A DNA stretch of 64,000 nt from Glandiceps talaboti (taxonomy: Eukaryota > Hemichordata > Enteropneusta > Spengelidae). The stretch's first letter is position 1, and the number at the start of each line of letters is the position of its first letter. This document shows, in pieces, positions 58,501-64,000 of the stretch. The notes beneath the pieces are model-generated. The model did no database searches. It had not been told where the DNA came from and worked only from the letters and a program-made list of their open reading frames with translations. The DNA is taken from the NCBI RefSeq assembly GCF_964340395.1, contig NC_135566.1, positions 19,895,797 to 19,959,796 on the forward strand. The letters run 5' to 3'. The position numbers were made by a program, and so were the translations under genes.

Positions 58501-60645
58501 GTGTAAGAGTGTGATTGCTGGTAGTAGTACATGTACACCATACATACTGATACATAATGCATGTAAATTAAATTACTGGTGTTGTAAAGCTTATATTTTA
58601 TCAAATGCTTCTGTGCTAACCGAATACAAAAACAGTTAACTTCAACTAGTTTTGCACCCGAGTTGGCTTTTTCAAGGAAACTATAGATTATAAAAATTCA
58701 CAATTTTGACCTATGATATACTTTTACATTTTCAAAGAATTTCAATTTGTTTCATTCAATAAATTTAATCTTCATAAAGTTTTAATGTGTGTAAATTCAT
58801 TCTTGAAATTTCAGAAAATATGGTAGATCACATTTTCTTCTGTACTGGCTTTTGTGGAGTATTTGGGAAGCAAAAATTGCAATCCAAGTGTCTTGCATGA
58901 ATGTTATTGTATATTAGTGAAGCCATAAGGATTACATATAGGATCATTCTTTTGTTCTGGACCAACTTTTTCAACAGCTCTGTCAGAAAACTGTTTTTCA
59001 TATCTAGTCTTAATCCTAATCTGAACTGAGCTTTTAAATCAATGAATTAATCTCCTTTAATTCACATGTCTCCACACAATAATTATAAATGTCATCCTAC
59101 AATCTCTAACTCACATTCTTCATTGAATAGTTTAGTAATGTTTCAACCCCAGTTCATCACATCAGTGTTATCATACTACATGTATTAAAGGCTTGTATGG
59201 GATCATTCTTTTGTTGTGGACCAACTCTTTCTATAAGCTCTGACAATTTGTTTTCACATCTATAATAGATTTTATATCCTAATCCAAAGTGGGCCATTAC
59301 AGAATCTTCACACAAACTGATCTAAAGATAACATGATTAATAACTAATTCTAGTTGTGGATCATCTACACGCTATGATGTTACATCATCAAATTTACATG
59401 GAAGCCATTGTAACCTTGGAGATCAATTATGCAGTCATTAGTCAAGATAATTAATAACCAACATTAAGTTGATACAGAATCAGAAAAATCCAGCAACAAT
59501 TAGAACACACTGAAACTTGCCCACCCGACCCCTTCCTCATTATTGAATATCATTTTTTCTGTGTTAATCTTTCATATATACAGACACCATTTCAGTGCAT
59601 TCACACTGTTCTCCCAATGGAACCTGTTGCAAGATTACATACACAGAAAAAAAGAAAAAAAAAGGGGGATAAACCAGGACAAAAAGTTACTGAGGCACAG
59701 TGTACCAGTACTTTACAAAAGATATCTACTTACATTACCAGACTACATACTTAAGATGTCTTTTAAATATCGATGAGTTTGGAGCTGATCTTATGGATAG
59801 GGGTAGATTGTTCCGTAGAACAACACCACTATAGTGAAATGCCCGTTTCCCATATTCAGTTTTAACTGTAGGGATGTAAATGTTACCTTTACTGGCCTGT
59901 CTTTTGTTATGATGATGAATTTGGTTGGAAAGACTGACCATTTCAGTGAGGTAATTACATGTCCCTATTACCAGTTACGGATTTGTAGATTGGTGAAATA
60001 ATTCTCGCTACCTGCAATACAATTCTACACATCACTGTGGAGTCAAATGGAACGAAGTCGCGCGACAACGCGTTCTAATGTCGACAACTACACTTCCGGT
60101 CGGCTATGCTAATACACAGGAATGTTTCTTTCCCATTTTCAGTTGTAGACATCTCTTGTAATTTTGCTCTGGAAAGATACGGTACATATTTAAATTTCCC
60201 ACCTCCATAATTATATGAGCTTAAAACTTGCATTTATCTTATTTATTACAAATTAAACTGTTTGGGAGAAACATTCACACATATTGACATAGGCGACCAG
60301 AAGTGTAGGTGTCGACAAATGCAAGTGCGGTCGCGAGACTGCGTGCCATTTGACTCCTTAGCGATGCATAGAATTGTATTGCAGATAGCGAGAATTGGCA
60401 AAAAATTATCATACCCCATGATAATCATCTAATGGTAAGTTAGATAACTTGACTTACCAGAATGAAATCTGTTTGGTAAGTAGACATACAGAAGACAGAC
60501 ACATGGTAATCAGCCAATGGTAAAATAACAGATTTGGCTATCTTGGTAAGCCCAGACACTTTGTTGGTTGCATAGGCTCCCACAGCAACATTCAACACAC
60601 GCCATTTGTTTGGTTGTACTTTCACCTTCTCATGTTTGGGTATTT
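41386..60645 (-). CDS. CASTOR1: CASTOR, cytosolic arginine sensor for mTORC1; 5' exon(s) beyond the window
   Basis: Minus-strand exons: 60458-60645, 51341-51473, 49729-49855, 48371-48469, 46418-46500, then 45229-45323 or 44946-45040, then 41386-41556. All junctions are in frame; either choice gives 297 whole residues. The protein has tandem ACT domains. In human, CASTOR binds and inhibits GATOR2 until arginine binds at the ACT2-ACT4 interface and releases it, activating mTORC1. Conserved here are SV (human S111, V112, which contact arginine) and STYQTDFIL with Y118, Q119 and D121 (GATOR2 contact), in the exon at 60458. Further matches are VHPFIVPLNRFSIRSLHPET, WRMIRIGGAPLGF and VPEEDADSVIQIL. 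The human N-terminal block (MELHILEHRVRVLSVARPGL) is not in the window; it must lie right of 64000. The C-terminus is longer than in human. Pre-duplication CASTOR1/2 homologue; symbol used for convenience. Confidence 0.93.
41606..41735. repeat. Short degenerate tandem repeat (about 32 bp, four units)
   Basis: GAAGTGCGCCCTC recurs four times (near 41611, 41637, 41670 and 41694) with spacers rich in ACTTTNCTGAT. It lies just upstream of the last CASTOR exon within its intron. Confidence 0.75.
42635..43935. repeat. 48-bp minisatellite, about 27 copies, CCAAT in each unit
   Basis: Unit: ATTGGTTACTGGGTCTAGGT followed by TAAATAGCCATATAGTATGTGTCATTCT. The last five units are 51 bp (TCTAAAGGGTTAAA). 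The period is divisible by three, so several frames on both strands stay open for more than 1 kb; these are not genes. It lies in the last CASTOR intron. Confidence 0.98.
43990..44940. other. CASTOR1: CASTOR intron between the alternative exon and the last exon
   Basis: Unique AT-rich sequence. TATTCAGCGGCCATATTGGA near 44362, followed by TTCTAAAATGACTAAATTTTG, recurs near 56545 (TATTCGGCAGCCATATTGGA), so both belong to an interspersed repeat of about 200 bp (about 44250-44430 and 56430-56610). Confidence 0.6.
44946..45040 (-). CDS. CASTOR1: CASTOR alternative exon A (arginine-pocket residues kept)
   Basis: 95 nt, acceptor TTTTGTTCAG, donor TTG|GTAAGA. It enters in phase 1 and leaves in phase 0. 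It encodes the counterpart of human residues 277-307 and keeps E277, C278, G279, D292, Y296-Y297-I298-S299-T300-F301 and D304. D304 is the side chain that contacts arginine in human CASTOR1 as I remember the structure. It is the second of two tandem copies in transcription order. Confidence 0.92.
45229..45323 (-). CDS. CASTOR1: CASTOR alternative exon B (arginine-pocket residues replaced)
   Basis: 95 nt, acceptor TTTTCCATTCAG, donor TTG|GTAAGG, with the same phases as exon A 188 bp downstream. It is open, with no stop or frameshift. 16 of 31 residues match exon A. Relative to human numbering it has C278S, D292G, I293F, S294F, F301Y, N302T, F303K and D304G, while Y296-T300 stay. Loss of D304 and a Lys beside it should disfavour arginine. 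The intact splice sites and conserved framework argue for a used exon rather than a relic. Confidence 0.85.
46638..46712. repeat. (CTGTAT)n hexanucleotide microsatellite
   Basis: About twelve copies of CTGTAT with one TATCTGTACC interruption, in a CASTOR intron. Confidence 0.95.
46720..47815. other. CASTOR intron; probable LINE 3' remnant
   Basis: At 46765-47155 minus-strand frames hint at a decayed retroelement (KFNNxTTNYKSREPGSIHKM-like text near 47100 and a C-terminal-type YQKDQK end), but breaks are frequent and I cannot assign it firmly. Nothing recognised from 47200 to 47815. Confidence 0.3.
47820..48014. repeat. Pyrimidine-rich 31/62-bp tandem repeat
   Basis: CCTCCAAATCTTGTACCCCT and CCTCCAAATCTTGTACCCTA alternate with CCCCCACCTAA and CCCCCACCCCA ends, making a two-unit higher-order repeat present about three times. 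The plus strand is strongly C-rich. Confidence 0.95.
49382..49575. repeat. Long poly-G tracts (G-quadruplex-prone)
   Basis: G-rich runs at about 49397-49422 and an unbroken run of about 35 G at 49537-49571, separated by a tandem of GGTTCACAAGC and GGGGGG units. On the transcribed (minus) strand of CASTOR these become C tracts. Run length may be affected by sequencing error. Confidence 0.85.
49974..50022. repeat. (TTATG)n pentanucleotide repeat
   Basis: Nine or ten copies of TTATG with one ATGCT variant, in the CASTOR intron between exons 51341 and 49855. Confidence 0.93.
50881..51172. repeat. 48-bp tandem repeat, six copies, CCAATTGG at each junction
   Basis: Unit: ATTGGTCCCCGAGACACAGA followed by ATGACATGCCAAGTTGTAACAAACTCCA. 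Five near-identical units plus a divergent last one. Lies in a CASTOR intron; open frames on both strands are by-products of the period. Confidence 0.97.
52155..52988. repeat. 55-bp minisatellite, about 15 copies
   Basis: Unit: CTCTACAATTGTCTTCTGCC, ATTGATAAAACCATACATTG, CATAGGAGGGATTTC. Copies differ mainly at GGAGGG versus GGAAGG, and these variants alternate in the middle of the array, suggesting a 110-bp dimer phase. In the CASTOR intron upstream of exon 51341-51473. Confidence 0.97.
53739..53862. mobile_element. 124-bp near-perfect palindrome (MITE-like)
   Basis: The sequence from AATGGTAGTATATGTACAAA to its mirror TTTGTACATATACTACCATT pairs almost completely: one clear mismatch in the stem (GTGTC against GACGC) and an AT-rich centre around 53800. 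It has no coding capacity. Confidence 0.88.
54233..54316 (-). CDS. Orphan candidate exon of unknown gene, 84 nt
   Basis: On the minus strand a good acceptor (CTTCTGTCGTTTAG) and a consensus donor (TT|GTAAGT) enclose an open, protein-like stretch: an FKISSRDFEKDR block followed by TQAELLNYKLHDHIC. It is phase 1 in and phase 1 out, so it cannot be spliced between the flanking CASTOR exons, which meet in phase 0. It could belong to a nested gene or be chance. I do not recognise the peptide. Confidence 0.35.
54718..54882 (-). CDS. Candidate short first exon or ORF, unknown
   Basis: From an AAAATGG start at about 54882 on the minus strand the frame reads MVDSSESYSGLKIHQ, then a TEEDMNNKFQSYVLF block, and stops after FDKA. 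Composition looks protein-like and the start context is good. Together with the exon candidate 400 bp downstream it might mark a nested gene, but no donor gives the phase 1 needed, so the link fails on present evidence. Confidence 0.25.
54968..55063. repeat. Hairpin-forming inverted repeat, 28-bp arms
   Basis: AGTATGAGACGAAGTGACAC at 54968 and following pairs with GTGTCACTTTGTCTCATACT ending at 55063. Inside, TTACCCCCGG pairs with CCTGGGGGCTGTAA. It may be the end or core of a foldback element. Confidence 0.75.
55070..57590. other. CASTOR intron, no confirmed gene
   Basis: Contains poly-C near 56289-56305 and a repeat shared with about 44250-44430 (56430-56610). A plus-strand ATGGCGGAGAAA at 57194 opens a 25-codon frame (MAEKLTSCESTLRELAIHLY and on). 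I see no downstream exon, so it is only noted. Confidence 0.45.
57595..58010 (+). repeat. Interspersed repeat family A, copy 3
   Basis: Begins GAAGCTGCACTGGCTGCAAG, followed by AATCACCTATATGGCTGAAC, AGCACCCTCAATGACAATCA, ATCAACCACTAATTAACATG and TTGTGGTTGTCTGGTCAAAG, in the same order as at 3420-3960 (reversed) and 23262-23760. Confidence 0.75.
58020..59530. other. CASTOR intron; direct repeat of about 120 bp
   Basis: ATAGGATCATTCTTTTGTTC and TGGGATCATTCTTTTGTTGT (near 58938 and 59198), both followed by TGGACCAACT, a CTCTG block and a TTTTCA-CATCTA block, show an old duplication about 260 bp apart. No gene recognised. Confidence 0.5.
59735..59990 (-). pseudogene. LINE ORF2 C-terminal fragment
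   Basis: The minus-strand frame reads HHHNKRQASKGNIYIPTVKT, then a YGKRAFHYSGVVLRNNLP block and a SSIFKRHLK end. This is the characteristic C-terminus of jockey/CR1/L2-type LINE proteins (the YG-R-F---A--WN-LP pattern, here with the usual W altered). Only the 3' tail of the element is present. Confidence 0.75.
59990..60420. mobile_element. 430-bp foldback element, arms about 140 bp
   Basis: The left arm (about 59995-60130, AATTCTCGCTACCTGCAATA and on) is reverse-complementary at roughly 75-80% to the right arm (about 60270-60412, ending TATTGCAGATAGCGAGAATT). Shared blocks are GGAGTCAAATGG, GTCGACA, CTACACTTC and GGAATGTTTCT. The middle is unique with no ORF. The right arm ends only about 40 bp from the CASTOR exon at 60458. 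Confidence 0.82.
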
Positions 60646-60659
60646 CTGATGAAAACGAA

Positions 60660-61050
60660 AAGAAAGAACCATTGTCAGTTTTGATACTCATCTACCACTA
60701 CTCTGGTATGAAAATGATATGTCAATAAAATCTATCGATATAATACATTTCATTCAATTTCACAGAAAGCCTTCACATTCAAACAAACAACAGTAAAAAG
60801 TCACTGAAAACAAAGATACCCTTAGATACCATCATATGAGAAAAAACACTATACTAGACTCATTTCACGAAGTGTGAACAACAGGATTAATGCCATCAAG
60901 GTTTCTCATCAGCCCTCAAGGGACGAGTATTTTGTGCAGTCTATTACTTAGCTTCTTACCAATGTACATGTACACATCTCAAGTATTTTATGAGTATATA
61001 ATGGAATTCTAGTTAGTGTGAAAATAATGTAAAATGTCAGGGTTTAATCT
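60660..61050. other. CASTOR1: CASTOR intron, no feature recognised
   Basis: Searched on the minus strand for the next upstream conserved CASTOR block (human KFFSLTETPEDYTLMVDEEG); none is present before the repeats begin. Confidence 0.6.
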
Positions 61051-61052
61051 AA

Positions 61053-61214
61053 CTAGACAGATGACTACTGACACTGGTAGCGGTGAAATCAAGATCAAGT
61101 TATGACTGTCACGGCATAGCTTACAGCTGCACTAGACAGATGACTACTGACACTGGTAGTGGTGAAATCAAGATAAAGTTATGACTGTCACGGCATAGCT
61201 TACAGCTGCACTAG
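61053..61214. repeat. Tandem duplication of about 80 bp
   Basis: CTAGACAGATGACTACTGAC through CACGGCATAGCTTACAGCTG is present twice, differing at AGCGG/AGTGG and GATCAAG/GATAAAG. The second copy ends AGCTGCACTAGGTGCAACCC, a family A-like end. Confidence 0.93.
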
Positions 61215-61379
61215 GTGCAACCCAGTTTTGTGTTCACACCAAAAAAAAACGTGCTCCTAATGCAATCACAATTTCACCCTGTTACTACTGTTACAGTAGT
61301 ACTTCTTGATACAATCAATGTCTTATTATTAGAGTTTTAACAATTTGTAGTGAATATATTGTTGATTGATTAAAATATA

Positions 61380-64000
61380 ACACTCAATTACAGCTAGTAC
61401 AGCACAACTGGCTGGCACAACACTCAATTACAACTAGTGCAGCACAACTGGCTGGCACAACACTCAATTACAACTAGTGCAGCACAACTGGCTGGCACAA
61501 CACTCAATTACAGCTAGTGCAGCACAACTGGCTGGCACAACACTCAATTACAGCTAGTGTAGCACAACTGGCTGGCACAACACTCAATTACAGCTAGTGC
61601 AGCACAACTGGCTGGCACAACACTCAATTACAGCTAGTGTAGCACAACTGGCTGGCACAACACTCAATTACAACTAGTGCAGCACAACTGGCTGGCACAA
61701 CACTCAATTACAGCTAGTGCAGCACAACTGGCTGGCATAACACTCAATTACAACTAGTGCAGCACAACTGGCTGGCACAACACTCAATTACAGCTAGTGC
61801 AGCACAACTGGCTGGCACAACACTCAATTACAACTAGTGTAGCACAACTGGCTGGCACAACACTCAATTACAGCTAGTGCAGCACAACTGGCTGGCATAA
61901 CACTCAATTACAGCTAGTGCAGCACAACTGGCTGGCACAACACTCAATTACAACTAGTGCAGCACAACTGGCTGGCATAACACTCAATTACAACTAGTGC
62001 AGCACAACTGGCTGGCACAACACTCAATTACAGCTAGTGCAGCACAACTGGCTGGCATAACACTCGATTACAACTAGTGCAGCACAACTGGCTGGCATAA
62101 CACTCAATTACAGCTAGTGAAGCACAACTGGCTGGCACAACACTCAATTACAGCTAGTGCAGCACAACTGGCTGGCACAACACTCAATTACAACTAGTGC
62201 AGCACAACTGGCTGGCACAACACTCAATTACAGCTAGTGCAGCACAACTGGCTGGCACAACACTCAATTACAACTAGTGCAGCACAACTGGCTGGCACAA
62301 CACTCAATTACAGCTAGTGCAGCACAACTGGCTGGCACAACACTCAATTACAACTAGTGCAGCACAACTGGAACACTCAATTACAACTAGTACAGCACAA
62401 CTGGCTGGCATAACACTCAATTACAGCTAGTGCAGCACAACTGGCTGGCATAACACTCAATTACAGCTAGTGAAGCACAACTGGCTGGCACAACACTCAA
62501 TTACAGCTAGTGCAGCACAACTGGCTGGCACAACACTCAATTACAACTAGTGCAGCACAACTGGCTGGCACAACACTCAATTACAGCTAGTGCAGCACAA
62601 CTGGCTGGCACAACACTCAATTACAACTAGTGCAGCACAACTGGCTGGCACAACACTCAATTACAGCTAGTGCAGCACAACTGGCTGGCACAACACTCAA
62701 TTACAACTAGTGCAGCACAACTGGCTGGCATAACACTCAATTACAACTAGTGCAGCACAACTGGCTGGCACAACACTCAATTACAGCTAGTGCAGCACAA
62801 CTGGCTGGCATAACACTCAATTACAACTAGTGCAGCACAACTGGCTGGCATAACACTCAATTACAGCTCGTGAAGCACAACTGGCTGGCACAACACTCAA
62901 TTACAGCTAGTGCAGCACAACTGGCTGGCACAACACTCAATTACAACTAGTGCAGCACAACTGGCTGGCACAACACTCAATTACAGCTAGTGCAGCACAA
63001 CTGGCTGGCACAACACTCAATTACAGCTAGTGCAGCACAACTGGCTGGCACAACACTCAATTACAGCTAGTGCAGCACAACTGGCTGGCACAACACTCAA
63101 TTACAGCTAGTGCAGCACAACTGGAACACTCAATTACAACTAGTACAGCACAACTGGCTGGCATAACACTCAATTACAGCTAGTGCAGCACAACTGGCTG
63201 GCATAACACTCAATTACAGCTAGTGAAGCACAACTGGCTGGCACAACACTCAATTACAGCTAGTGCAGCACAACTGGCTGGCACAACACTCAATTACAAC
63301 TAGTGCAGCACAACTGGCTGGCACAACACTCAATTACAGCTAGTGCAGCACAACTGGCTGGCACAACACTCAATTACAACTAGTGCAGCACAACTGGCTG
63401 GCACAACACTCAATTACAGCTAGTGCAGCACAACTGGCTGGCACAACACTCAATTACAACTAGTGCAGCACAACTGGAACACTCAATTACAACTAGTACA
63501 GCACAACTGGCTGGCATAACACTCAATTACAGCTAGTGCAGCACAACTGGCTGGCACAACACTCAATTACAGCTAGTGCAGCACAACTGGCTGGCATAAC
63601 ACTCAATTACAACTAGTGCAGCACAACTGGCTGGCACAACACTCAATTACAGCTAGTGCAGCACAACTGGCTGGCACAACACTCAATTACAGCTAGTGCA
63701 GCACAACTGGCTGGCATAACACTCAATTACAACTAGTGCAGCACAACTGGCTGGCATAACACTCAATTACAACTAGTGCAGCACAACTGGCTGGCACAAC
63801 ACTCAATTACAACTAGTACAGCACAACTGGCTGGCATAACACTCAATTACAACTAGTACAGCACAACTGGCTGGCACAACACTCAATTACAACTAGTGCA
63901 GCACAACTGGCTGGCATAACACTCAATTATAGCTAGTGCAGCACAACTGGATGGCACAACACTCAATTACAGCTAGTGCAGCACAACTGGCTGGCATAAC
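61380..64000. repeat. 40-bp minisatellite array (about 65 copies), continues off the right edge
   Basis: Unit: CACTCAATTACAGCTAGTGC followed by AGCACAACTGGCTGGCACAA. A 33-bp variant lacking CTGGCAC marks block duplications: it starts at about 62371, 63124 and 63477, spaced 753 (18x40+33) and 353 (8x40+33) bp. It lies in the CASTOR intron upstream of exon 60458-60645, assuming the 5' exons lie to the right. Confidence 0.98.

Noticed and set aside
61380-64000. CRISPR-like regular array
   Set aside because: Units are contiguous direct repeats with no unique spacers and the DNA is eukaryotic; the same applies to the other tandem arrays.

Overview
This window is nuclear DNA from an animal. It is AT-rich, its coding sequence is split into exons with GT-AG (once GC-AG) splice sites, and it is crowded with minisatellites, foldback elements, LINE fragments and TACATGTA-type simple sequence. 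The proteins are close to human orthologues but the compact, minisatellite-rich layout is not vertebrate. A marine invertebrate bilaterian is the best guess; I cannot name the species.

Three conserved genes were reconstructed exon by exon from splice sites, reading frame and remembered human proteins. (1) The 5' half of RUSF1 (RUS/DUF647 family) lies on the minus strand (2849-8103); its remaining exons lie left of the window, beyond a 2 kb array of 45-bp repeats. (2) A complete 1,901-residue gene on the plus strand (9395-24794) has four coding exons, one of them 5.3 kb. It is a disordered, basic nuclear-type protein with a Tantalus-like segment containing LETIFE, so I call it PRR14/PRR14L-like. 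It starts head-to-head with RUSF1. Its last intron holds an antisense BEN-domain gene (20725-22431) and a dead LINE fragment. (3) All but the 5' exon(s) of CASTOR, the cytosolic arginine sensor for mTORC1, lie on the minus strand (41386-60645).

The most striking observation is in CASTOR. The exon that forms one wall of the arginine pocket is present twice in tandem (45229-45323 and 44946-45040). The copies have identical length (95 nt) and identical phases, but only one keeps the arginine-contacting Asp (human D304). Including both would shift frame into a stop, so they look like mutually exclusive exons that could switch an arginine-sensing isoform to one that does not sense arginine.

From about 25 to 41 kb I find no convincing coding sequence, only tandem arrays (39, 53 and 67 bp units), interspersed repeats and simple sequence. 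CASTOR introns carry further arrays (48, 48 and 55 bp), poly-G/C runs, palindromes, a LINE 3' fragment and a 430-bp foldback. The right end is a 2.6 kb array of 40-bp repeats inside the CASTOR 5' intron. The gene set RUSF1 - PRR14/PRR14L - CASTOR recalls human 16p11.2 (RUSF1, PRR14) and 22q12 (PRR14L, CASTOR1), suggesting an old linkage group.
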